A stretch of 64,000 nucleotides of DNA from Saccharopolyspora_C sp040643635. Lineage in GTDB: Bacteria > Actinomycetota > Actinomycetes > Mycobacteriales > Pseudonocardiaceae. The stretch is taken from positions 8,608 through 72,607 of the forward strand of contig NZ_JBEYUS010000029.1 in the NCBI RefSeq assembly GCF_040643635.1, written 5' to 3'. Every line of letters starts with the position of its first letter. Within the stretch, counting starts at the first letter, position 1. The position numbers and the translations under genes were made by a program. Below, piece after piece: positions 42,945-50,073 of the stretch. The notes beneath the pieces are model-generated. The model ran no database searches and had not been told where the DNA came from. It worked only from the letters and a program-made list of their open reading frames with translations.

Positions 42945-43478
42945 TCAGCGGGGGAGGCGGGGTTCGACCTGACGGGCGATCTTCTCGGCTTCGCCGCAGG
43001 GGTCGGGGACGTCGTCTCGCAGGATGCCGCTGACAGAGACGATCACGACGCCGCCGCCTGCGTTGACGAGCACGTTGCAGATCCCCTGATCGGTTGATCC
43101 GGAGGAAACGGCGCGTGCGGCGTCTCGCCCGTTGATGTCGATCTGGTCGTAGCTGTCCCAGCTTCCGCCGGTGGCGTAGCTGGTGACGGTTTGATCTTGG
43201 TTCTTGTACAGCGCCAGCAGTCGCACGTCGCCTTCGAAGCTGCAACCGGGCTCGAATGAGAGGTGTTCCACTCGTTCACCTGGGCCTCCTACACCTGCTG
43301 CGGCGAGCTCTTCTTGGCTGAGGACGGTGCAGGTGTCGAAGTCTTTGAGTCCCGTCGCTTTCGGTTGTGGTGCGGGTGATTCTTGGCCTTCCCGAGTTCC
43401 TCCGAGCGCGCATCCGGACAGGCTCAGCAGCCCGGCGCAGGCGGCGATGGCGATCGACCGGCGGGTACGTCGGTTCAC
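42945..43478 (-). CDS. DUF3558-type lipoprotein, copy 2
   Basis: 177 residues, GTG start at 43478 overlapping the upstream WXG-like stop as GTGA. Lipobox LLSLSGC. Core LKDFDTCTVLSQEELAAAGVGG, EPGCSFEGD, IDINGRDAARAV, ICNVLVNAGGGVVIVSV, DPCGEAEKIARQVEPRLP. Paralogue of copy 1 with the same C-terminal nine residues. Translationally coupled to the WXG-like gene, suggesting that the two products work together at the cell surface or with secretion. Confidence 0.85.
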   Translation of the reverse strand: MNRRTRRSIAIAACAGLLSLSGCALGGTREGQESPAPQPKATGLKDFDTCTVLSQEELAAAGVGGPGERVEHLSFEPGCSFEGDVRLLALYKNQDQTVTSYATGGSWDSYDQIDINGRDAARAVSSGSTDQGICNVLVNAGGGVVIVSVSGILRDDVPDPCGEAEKIARQVEPRLPR

Positions 43479-43885
43479 TGGAGCCCTCTCTGCATGTCTT
43501 CGGCGATCTGATCTTCGGTGGCACGGTAGTCCTTGGCTGCGGCCCGGAAGGCCTTCGCCTGTTCGTCCAGGTCCTGCTGAAGCTGCTTGATGAGCGCTAC
43601 CGCCCCGGATTCCGGATTGTTGGCCTTGTCCGCGAACCGCTTGGCGAGCTGCTGCCCGTCCGGGTAGTCGCCGAGCCCCACCACGTGGGTGATCTGGTCG
43701 AGTTTGTGCGCCAGCTTCGCCAACTCCCGCACCTCCTCCTCAACCCTCTTCGCCGCCCGTTCCGCCACCTCCGGGTCGAGCGCGAGCTTCCCCGCCCCCA
43801 CCTGCTGGTTGATCCATTGGGTCTGCGATCGGACCTGGTGCAGTCCTTCCGCCGCCCCGGCGAATCCCCCGTCTCCGCCCGCCAT
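43475..43885 (-). CDS. WXG100-like helical protein
   Basis: 136 residues, almost entirely predicted helix: GLHQVRSQTQWINQQVGAG, RVEEEVRELAKLAHKLDQITHVVGLGDYPDGQQLAKRF and LIKQLQQDLDEQAKAFRAAAKDYRATEDQIAEDM. A central Gly/Pro turn divides two helices, as in ESX hairpins, but the strict W-x-G is absent. No signal peptide. Operon with the DUF3558 lipoprotein (4-base overlap). An ESX-like secreted or chaperone role is inferred. Confidence 0.7.
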   Translation of the reverse strand: MAGGDGGFAGAAEGLHQVRSQTQWINQQVGAGKLALDPEVAERAAKRVEEEVRELAKLAHKLDQITHVVGLGDYPDGQQLAKRFADKANNPESGAVALIKQLQQDLDEQAKAFRAAAKDYRATEDQIAEDMQRGLQ

Positions 43886-43976
43886 GCGCCCCTCCGCCGG
43901 TTGATCACGTGCTTACGGATCGTAGCGAGGTGGTGGCGGTGCGGGTGGTGGTTTCCGCTGCGCCGACCGGGTAGCG

Positions 43977-44522
43977 CTACACGGCGGCTTCGGCGGGGGC
44001 GCGGCGGAGGATGTCGTCGACGGTCTCCTCCGGGGTCTGCTCGGAGGTGTCGAGCCACAGGCCGAGGCGGGGCGTCTCGTCGCGCAGCACGGCGTCGAGC
44101 GCCCGGACGGACCACTCGTCGTAGGCGACCTTCCCGCGCGCCGCCTCCCGTGCCCCGATCTCCTCCGGTGTCGGTGCGAGCACCACCAGGTACAGCGGGC
44201 GGGTGCGGATGGTGTCCGCGAGTTCGGTGAGGTGTTCGCCGAGCACCACGTCCTGGGTGATGGCGGTGAATCCGGCTGCCGTGTACTGGTCGCAGGACTG
44301 GGCGGTGAGCCGGTGGCGCAGCCGCAGTTGCCGCTGCGCTTCGCCGGTCGCTTCGGGCGTCATGTCCGCCCGCCCGTTGATGATCATTCGGCGGAACAGG
44401 TCGCCGCGCAGGTGCACCGAGTTCGGCAGTCGTTCGGCGAGCAGCTGCGCCACGGTGGACTTGCCCGCGGCCTGGATTCCGGTGATCACGACGGCGGCGT
44501 GCGCGAACTGCTCGGCGGCCAT
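43977..44522 (-). CDS. AAA/zeta-type P-loop kinase-like protein
   Basis: 181 residues from the ATG at 44522 with GAGGAG upstream. The Walker A VVITGIQAAGKSTVAQLLAERL and HLRGDLFRRMIINGRADM (substrate-side Arg/Asp) resemble the chloramphenicol-phosphotransferase/zeta branch of small P-loop kinases. Later segments are ITQDVVLGEHL, YLVVLAPTPEEIGARE and LGLWLDTSEQTPEETVDDIL. It probably phosphorylates a small molecule; the substrate is unknown. No partner antitoxin is seen beside it. Divergent from the HAD gene. Confidence 0.82.
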   Translation of the reverse strand: MAAEQFAHAAVVITGIQAAGKSTVAQLLAERLPNSVHLRGDLFRRMIINGRADMTPEATGEAQRQLRLRHRLTAQSCDQYTAAGFTAITQDVVLGEHLTELADTIRTRPLYLVVLAPTPEEIGAREAARGKVAYDEWSVRALDAVLRDETPRLGLWLDTSEQTPEETVDDILRRAPAEAAV

Positions 44523-44711
44523 GTGCTGTTCTCCTCGGCGACGCGGATGTCGGGCGGTCCTCGACGGGGCGTCGCGGGTCGGTGGTTCGGCGCGGTTCGG
44601 TCGCGATGCGCCTCCGAGGAGATCGACTCCCACCCTAACGCCGACCGGGAGTCCGTTTCGCCGGTTTCGACGGATCGCGTCGTCCGCACCGGATCGTGAG
44701 AACCTGCGGGC

Positions 44712-45332
44712 ATGCGGATGCGTCCGGAGCGGAGTGCGGTGCTGTTCGACATCGACGGCACACTGATCGACTCGACGGCGGTCGTCGAGCACGTGTGGTC
44801 GCGGGTAGCGGCCGCGTTCGGCGTGCCGCGGGATCCGGTGCTGGCGGTGTGCCACGGGAAGCGCGACGTGGACGTGGCCGCCGAGTTCTTCCCGGAAGCG
44901 GTGCGGGCCGAGGTGCTGGCGGAGGTGGCACGGCTGGAACTGGCGGCCGCGGACGCGGTGGTGGCGGTGCCGGGTGCGGCGAACGTGCTGGGGCAGCTCG
45001 ATCCGCGGCGGTGGGCGGCGGTGACCTCCGGCGGACGCGAGCTGATGATGAGCAGGCTGCGGGCGGCGGGGCTGCCGCTGCCGTGCACGCTGCTCTGCGC
45101 GGAGGACGTGTCGCACGGCAAACCGGACCCGGAGGGCTACCTGGCGGCGGCCCGGGAACTGGTGGTGGAGCCGGCGGACTGCGTGGTGGTGGAGGATTCG
45201 CCGCCCGGGATCGCGGCCGGGGTCGCCGCGGGCGCCTTGGTCGCGGCCGTGACCACCACGCATCCGCGGGAGGCGCTGGGCGAGGCGCACGTGGTGCTGC
45301 CGGAGCTGTCGGCCGTGCTGGGATTGCTCTGA
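44712..45332 (+). CDS. HAD-superfamily phosphatase
   Basis: 206 residues. Motif I VLFDIDGTLIDS, a cap domain, motif II AAVTSGG, motif III Lys in HGKPDPEGYL, and motif IV VVVEDSPPGIAAGVAAG place it with beta-phosphoglucomutase/phosphoglycolate-phosphatase-like HADs. Substrate unknown. Its stop overlaps the start of the PucR gene (TGATG), so the two are coupled. Confidence 0.9.
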   Translation: MRMRPERSAVLFDIDGTLIDSTAVVEHVWSRVAAAFGVPRDPVLAVCHGKRDVDVAAEFFPEAVRAEVLAEVARLELAAADAVVAVPGAANVLGQLDPRRWAAVTSGGRELMMSRLRAAGLPLPCTLLCAEDVSHGKPDPEGYLAAARELVVEPADCVVVEDSPPGIAAGVAAGALVAAVTTTHPREALGEAHVVLPELSAVLGLL

Positions 45333-46804
45333 TGGTGAAGCTGGACCGGTTGATCAACGTGCTCGGCGGCTACGGGGCGCGGCTGGCGTGCGCGCCGCGC
45401 GGGCGGGACGTGGAGCTGCGCGGGGTGGCGCTGCACGATTCCGCGGGCACCGACGAAGTGCTGCTCGCGGTGGGCGTCGAACCCGAGGCGGTCGGCGAGC
45501 TGCTGCGGACCACGCAGGCAGCGGTGGTGCTGCTGCGCGAGGTCGACGGCCCGGACCTGGCGCTGGCCCGCGAGCGGGCGGTCGCGGTGGTGCTCGTCGA
45601 CGGGGACGTGCTGTGGGGGCAGCTGGCGGCCGTCGTCTACGGCCTGGTGCTGGAGGGCCGCGAAACGGAGGCGGGCCGCGGGCCGACCGACCTGTTCGCG
45701 CTGGCTGACGCCCTGGCGGCATCGGTGGGCGGCCCGGTGACCATCGAGGACCGGCATTCCGGGGTGCTGGCGTATTCGAGCAGGCAGGAGGCGGCGGACC
45801 GGGCGCGGCTGGCGACGATCCTGGGCAGGCGGGTTCCCGCGGAGATCCGCGCCGAGCTGGCCGCGCGCGGCGTGTACGCGCACCTGGCCTCGTCGGACGA
45901 GCCGTTCTTCGCCGAGCCGATGCCCGAGTTCCACGGCCGCGCCCTGGTGGCGGTGCGCGCGGGCCGCGAGCTGCTCGGGTCGATCTGGGTGGAGGTGCCG
46001 GAGCCGCTGAGCGCGGAGCGGGCCGCGGCGCTGCGCGAAGGTGCCCGCACCGCCTCGCTGCACCTGCTGCGGGCGCGCGCCAGCGCCGACCTGGAGCGGC
46101 AGGTCGAATCGGACCTGGTGATCGGCCTGCTGGAGGGTCAGGCGGACGCGACGGCGGTGCTGAGCAGGCTCGGGTTGCGCGGCACCGGTTTCCGGGTGGT
46201 GGCGGTCCAGGCCGAGGACGCGCAGGACGCGGCGGTGCTCATCGCGTTCGAGCGCGCCACGTCCGGGTTCGGCTGGGCGCGGCCGGGCCGCAGCGCGCTG
46301 TTCGCGAACACCGTCTACACGGTGCTGCCCGAGTCGGAGCCGGGGGAGCGGTGGTTCCGCCGGCTGCTGCGGGAGATGCCCGCGGAGGTGCGGCTGCACG
46401 CCGGGATCGGTGGCGTCGCCGACTCCCTGGAGCTGCCGTTGAGCAGGAGGGAAGCGGACGAGAGCCTCGCCGTCGTCGGGTCCCGCGAGGTCGTCGGCTA
46501 CGACGACGCCTGGCACGAGATCCTGCTGCGCAGGCTCCGCAACGCGGCCGCCGGCGGCCGGGCGCCTGCGCGCGGGCCGGTGCGGCAGCTGCACCGCCAC
46601 GACGCCGAGCACGGCACCCGCTACGCGGCGACGCTGCGGGAATGGCTGCGCTGCCAGGGAGATCCGGGTGCGGCGGCGCGACGGCTCGGCGTGCACGCGA
46701 ACACGGTGCGGTACCGGATGCGGAAGATGACCGAGGTGGCGCAGATCGACGTGGCCGACCCGGACCAGCGCATCGCGCTGATCGTCGCCCTGCTCGTCGA
46801 ATAG
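45332..46804 (+). CDS. PucR-family transcriptional regulator
   Basis: 490 residues. The N-terminal PucR-type ligand domain (LRGVALHDSAG, EVLLAVGVEPEAV) is followed by a GAF-like middle (PVTIEDRHSGVLAYSS) and a GGDEF-like CdaR segment (RLHAGIGGVADSLELPLSRREADESL). The C-terminal PucR HTH_30 (LREWLRCQGDPGAAARRLGVHANTVRYRMRKM) ends it. Regulators of this type control catabolism of purines, proline or amino acids. The divergently unrelated but directly downstream DadA-like gene is its likely target. Confidence 0.9.
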   Translation: MVKLDRLINVLGGYGARLACAPRGRDVELRGVALHDSAGTDEVLLAVGVEPEAVGELLRTTQAAVVLLREVDGPDLALARERAVAVVLVDGDVLWGQLAAVVYGLVLEGRETEAGRGPTDLFALADALAASVGGPVTIEDRHSGVLAYSSRQEAADRARLATILGRRVPAEIRAELAARGVYAHLASSDEPFFAEPMPEFHGRALVAVRAGRELLGSIWVEVPEPLSAERAAALREGARTASLHLLRARASADLERQVESDLVIGLLEGQADATAVLSRLGLRGTGFRVVAVQAEDAQDAAVLIAFERATSGFGWARPGRSALFANTVYTVLPESEPGERWFRRLLREMPAEVRLHAGIGGVADSLELPLSRREADESLAVVGSREVVGYDDAWHEILLRRLRNAAAGGRAPARGPVRQLHRHDAEHGTRYAATLREWLRCQGDPGAAARRLGVHANTVRYRMRKMTEVAQIDVADPDQRIALIVALLVE

Positions 46805-46832
46805 TTCCGGATCACCAAACGCGGTCGCCCAG

Positions 46833-46851
46833 GTTGTGCGGATCGGACAAC
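46833..46851 (+). promoter_or_regulatory. GTTGT-N9-ACAAC inverted repeat
   Basis: Perfect 5-base arms (GTTGT 46833, ACAAC 46847) in the 103-bp interval between the PucR gene and the dehydrogenase gene. A possible operator for the adjacent regulator; otherwise unproven. Confidence 0.35.
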
Positions 46852-46907
46852 CGGACGGGCGTCGTGGCCCCGCACACTCGGATGCAGCCGAGTCGAGGAG
46901 GGCGAAC

Positions 46908-48152
46908 ATGGCTGGCAACGACCAGACGCCGCGGCACGTGGTGGTCGCGGGTGCCGGTGCCGTCGGGTTGTCGACGGCGTGGTTCTTGCAGGAGCACGGC
47001 GTGCAGGTCACGGTCGTGGACCGGGACGGCGTGGCCGCCGGTTCGTCCTGGGGCAACGCGGGCTACCTGGCCCCGGCGTTCTCCATCCCGCTGCCGGAGC
47101 CGAGCGTGCTGCGCTACGGGCTGCGGTCGCTGCTGGACCGCAACGCCCCGCTGTACGTGCCCGCGAAGGTCGACCCGGGCCTGTGGGCGTTCCTGGCGCG
47201 GTTCGCCGCGCACTGCAACATGCGCTCGTGGCGGCGATCGATGCAGCCGTTCGTGCCGATGAACAACGAGTGCCTGGACGCGTTCGACGCGCTCACCGCC
47301 GGTGGGGTGGAGGCCCCGACGCGGTCCGCGCCGATCACCGCCGGGTTCGAGAAGGCCGAGCAGGTCGCCGACCTGCGCCGCGAGTTCGACCTGATCCGCG
47401 AGTCCGGGCAGGACGTGCGGGTCGTGGAGTCCTCGGTCACCGAAGCGCGGGTGCCGCAGCTGTCCTCGCACATCGAGGCGGTGCTGCGCATCGAGGGCCA
47501 GCGCTACGTGGATCCCGGCGAGTTCGTGCGCTCCCTCGCCCGCTCGGTGGAGCAGCGCGGCGGCACGATCCGCACCGGTTTCGCCGTGCAGGACGTGCGG
47601 CGCGAGCGGGACGGTGTGGTGCTGCGCTCCGCCGACGACGCGATCACCGCCGACTCGGTGGTGCTCGCGACCGGTGCCTGGCTGAGCTCGCTGGCGAAGC
47701 CGCTGGGCGTGCGGACCGCGGTGCGCGCCGGACGCGGCTACTCGTTCACCGTGCCCACCGAGGAACCGGTGCCCGGCCCGATCTACCTGCCCGCCGTGCG
47801 GGTGGCCTGCACGCCGTACCAGGGCGGGCTGCGGGTGGCCGGGACCATGGAGTTCCGCTCCCCGGATGCGAAGCTCTACCCGGAGCGCATCGCCGCCATC
47901 GAGCGCTCGGCGAAGCCGCTGCTGCGCGGCGTGTCCTGGGCGGATCGCAAGGACGACTGGGTCGGCGGGCGTCCCGTCACCCCCGACGGGCTGCCGTTGA
48001 TCGGCGCGACCGCGATGCCCGACGTGTTCGTCGCCGGTGGGCACGGCATGTGGGGCCTCACCCTCGGTCCGCTGACCGGGCGGCTGCTGTCCGAGCAGAT
48101 CGTCACCGGCAAGCAGCCCGACCAGTTGCGCCCGTTCAACCCGCTGCGCTGA
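46908..48152 (+). CDS. DadA-like FAD-dependent D-amino-acid dehydrogenase
   Basis: 414 residues with GAGGAGGG before the ATG. An N-terminal FAD Rossmann motif (VVVAGAGAVGLSTAWFLQEHG then VVDRD) is followed by SSWGNAGYLAPAFSIPLP, typical of DadA enzymes. Further blocks are YVDPGEFVRSLARSVEQRGG, VVLATGAWLSSLAKPLG, GRGYSFTV and the C-terminal PVTPDGLPLIGAT and GHGMWGLTLGP. It oxidises D-amino acids (or hydroxyproline-type imino acids) to keto acids and passes electrons to the respiratory chain. It sits behind a PucR regulator and may complement the deacylase cluster at 28-33 kb. Confidence 0.9.
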   Translation: MAGNDQTPRHVVVAGAGAVGLSTAWFLQEHGVQVTVVDRDGVAAGSSWGNAGYLAPAFSIPLPEPSVLRYGLRSLLDRNAPLYVPAKVDPGLWAFLARFAAHCNMRSWRRSMQPFVPMNNECLDAFDALTAGGVEAPTRSAPITAGFEKAEQVADLRREFDLIRESGQDVRVVESSVTEARVPQLSSHIEAVLRIEGQRYVDPGEFVRSLARSVEQRGGTIRTGFAVQDVRRERDGVVLRSADDAITADSVVLATGAWLSSLAKPLGVRTAVRAGRGYSFTVPTEEPVPGPIYLPAVRVACTPYQGGLRVAGTMEFRSPDAKLYPERIAAIERSAKPLLRGVSWADRKDDWVGGRPVTPDGLPLIGATAMPDVFVAGGHGMWGLTLGPLTGRLLSEQIVTGKQPDQLRPFNPLR

Positions 48153-48179
48153 CGCGCCACGAAGACCACTTCCTGGAGA

Positions 48180-48214
48180 GCAGGGGTCGCCGCTCACGAA
48201 GCGGCGGCCCCTGC
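48180..48214 (+). terminator. terminator of the dehydrogenase gene
   Basis: 14-bp stem GCAGGGGTCGCCGC/GCGGCGGCCCCTGC with one G-U pair and a 7-base loop, 27 bases after the stop. Confidence 0.65.
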
Positions 48215-48272
48215 CCGCGTTTCCACCCCCTCACCGTGCGGCTGCGGGAGCTTCGCGCGGGTTCGTCATCGC

Positions 48273-48323
48273 AGGTGAGTGGCCCATTCGCCCAGTGTGG
48301 TCGGGCAGGTGGGCCATTCACCT
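48273..48323. repeat. 51-bp palindromic element, copy 4
   Basis: Arms starting AGGTGAGTGGCCCAT and ending GGGCCATTCACCT with a 9-base loop, 4 bases from the stop of the lipoprotein gene on the minus strand. Confidence 0.75.
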
Positions 48324-48327
48324 GGAG

Positions 48328-48873
48328 TCAGTTGGGGTTCTGGAACTTGTCCTTCTCGGTTTGGGGGAGGTGGCAGCCGGTGCTGCCGGAGAGGACGGTG
48401 CGTTTGGCGGTGCCGAAGCGGTAGCCGGCGCCGTAGTTGTCGCTGCCGACGATCTGGTGGTCGGAGGGTCGGTTGACGACGGTTTCGGGTGGGGTGAAGC
48501 CGTATTCGGCGCTGATGCGGGCGACGATCTGTTCGGCGCGGGGCCATTCGGGGTCGGGGAGGTTGCCTTCGGCTGACCAGACTCCGAGGGTTTGGCTTTC
48601 GGCGGTGGTCGTGAACTCGTTGAAGCCGGTGCAGCCGGAGTTGTGCAGTTCCCGGACGTAGTTCCAGCTGATCCAGGGGTAGGCGACTGCCAGTTCGTCC
48701 CTGACTCTGGTCAACATCTCCTGGTAGCGAGCACTGGCCTCTTCCATGCTGGGCCTGCTCATGAGTTCGGCACGTTGTTCTTCCATGCTTGCGCCAAGCT
48801 CCGGCCCCGGTTCGCCCAAGGCACACCCGCTGAGGCTCAGGGCGAGCGCCGCGACAGCCGCGAGTCGATTCAC
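48328..48873 (-). CDS. LppA-like lipoprotein, tandem copy 1
   Basis: 181 residues from the GTG at 48873. Lipobox ALSLSGC near residue 17. Helical front (MEEQRAELMSRPSMEEASARYQEML) and a C-terminal block EYGFTPPETVVNRP, SDNYGAGYRFG, LSGSTGCHLPQ with paired Cys. This pattern resembles the LppA-type lipoproteins of actinobacteria (assignment by eye). Surface-anchored; function unknown. Third in a row of three paralogues transcribed leftward behind the DUF1023 gene. Confidence 0.78.
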   Translation of the reverse strand: MNRLAAVAALALSLSGCALGEPGPELGASMEEQRAELMSRPSMEEASARYQEMLTRVRDELAVAYPWISWNYVRELHNSGCTGFNEFTTTAESQTLGVWSAEGNLPDPEWPRAEQIVARISAEYGFTPPETVVNRPSDHQIVGSDNYGAGYRFGTAKRTVLSGSTGCHLPQTEKDKFQNPN

Positions 48874-48908
48874 TGTTCACGTCCTCGTGAGTGCGGTTCG
48901 GGGTGAGG

Positions 48909-49463
48909 TCAGTTCGGGTCGCCTTGTCCGGTGAGCTCGTCCTTGGCGGCTTGGGGGAGGTGGCAGCCGGTGCTGCCGGAGAAGGAGGTGCGCTTTCCAC
49001 TTCCGAGGTTGTAGGTGGCGCCGTACTGGTCGGAGGTGGTGACGTCGTGCTGTGCGGGGCGGTCGGCGAGGACTCGGGGTGGGGTGAAGCCGTAGTCGCC
49101 GGTGACCTTCGCGAAGATCTGTTCGGCGCGGGGCCATTCGTTGTCGGGGATGTTGCCTTCGGTGCCCCAGATGTCGAGTGTCCAGCCTTCGGCGTCGTCC
49201 TTGTAGGCGTCGAAGTCCGCACAGCTGGCCCTGTTGACTCCCTGGACCTGCATCCACTGCATCCAGGGGAAGGCAGTGCCGAGTTCCGCTTTGAGCTTGG
49301 CGTCCAGCTCCGAGTACCGCTGGTGGACCTCTTCGATGCTCGGGCGGCGCATCAGCTCGGCTTCTTGATCGTCCATGCTGCCTCCCCACTCGGCAACCAG
49401 TTCGTTGCCGCAGCTCGTGAGGCACAGGAGCAGCGCCGCGATGACCGCGATTCGTTTCACCAT
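48909..49463 (-). CDS. LppA-like lipoprotein, tandem copy 2
   Basis: 184 residues from the ATG at 49463. Lipobox LCLTSC. MDDQEAELMRRPSIEEVHQRYSEL, NEWPRAEQIFAKVTGDYGFTPP, SDQYGATYNLGSGKRTSFSGSTGCHLPQ. It is the most diverged of the three copies: the GSDNYGAGYRFG block has become TSDQYGATYNLG. Cysteines are conserved (CADFD and GCHLP). Confidence 0.78.
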   Translation of the reverse strand: MVKRIAVIAALLLCLTSCGNELVAEWGGSMDDQEAELMRRPSIEEVHQRYSELDAKLKAELGTAFPWMQWMQVQGVNRASCADFDAYKDDAEGWTLDIWGTEGNIPDNEWPRAEQIFAKVTGDYGFTPPRVLADRPAQHDVTTSDQYGATYNLGSGKRTSFSGSTGCHLPQAAKDELTGQGDPN

Positions 49464-49495
49464 CGATGTCTTCGTGAGTGCCAGCCGGTGCGAGG

Positions 49496-50050
49496 TCAGT
49501 TCGGTTCGCCTTGCCCGGCGATCTTGTCCTTCTCCGCTTGGGGGAGGTGGCAGCCGGTGCTGCCGGAGAGAGCGACGTTCTTTGCGGCGCCGAAGCGGTA
49601 CCCGGCGCCGTAATTGTCGCTGCCGACGACCTGGTGGTCTGCCGGGCGGCTGACGACGGTTTCGGGTGGTGTGAAGCCGAATTCGGCGGTGACTCGGGCG
49701 ACGATCTGTTCTGCCTGCGGCCACTCTTGGTCGGAGATGCCGCCCTTGGCCCACCATACTCCGAGAGTTTGGCTCTCGGCGGTGTAGGTGAAGTCGTCGA
49801 AGTCGGAGCATCCGGCGCGGGTGAGTTCCTGGCTCTGCTCCCACTGCATTCGCGGGAAGGCGGCACTGAGTTCGTCACGGATGCGGCTCTGCATCTCCAG
49901 GTAGCGAGCGCTGGCCTCTCCCATGGTGGGCCTGCTCATGAGTTCGGCTCGCTGTTCTTCCATGCTGTCTCCAAAATCCGGCCCCGGTTCGCCCAGAGCG
50001 CACCCGCTGAGGCTCAGAGCGAGCACCGCGAGGGCTGCGAAGCGTTTCAT
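49496..50050 (-). CDS. LppA-like lipoprotein, tandem copy 3
   Basis: 184 residues from the ATG at 50050. Lipobox ALSLSGC. MEEQRAELMSRPTMGEASARYLEMQ, CSDFDDFTYTAESQTLGVWWAKGG, EFGFTPPETVVSRPADHQVVGSDNYGAGYRFG and TGCHLPQAEKD. Nearest to copy 1, so the array probably grew by unequal exchange between non-adjacent copies. It starts 23 bases after the DUF1023 gene's stop, making one transcription unit likely. Confidence 0.78.
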   Translation of the reverse strand: MKRFAALAVLALSLSGCALGEPGPDFGDSMEEQRAELMSRPTMGEASARYLEMQSRIRDELSAAFPRMQWEQSQELTRAGCSDFDDFTYTAESQTLGVWWAKGGISDQEWPQAEQIVARVTAEFGFTPPETVVSRPADHQVVGSDNYGAGYRFGAAKNVALSGSTGCHLPQAEKDKIAGQGEPN

Positions 50051-50073
50051 GGTCCGTCCTCGTTCCCGGTCGG

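Noticed and set aside
43977..44522. zeta-type toxin of a toxin-antitoxin pair
   Set aside because: The P-loop kinase resembles this branch but no epsilon-like or other small antitoxin gene adjoins it; a small-molecule kinase is more cautious.
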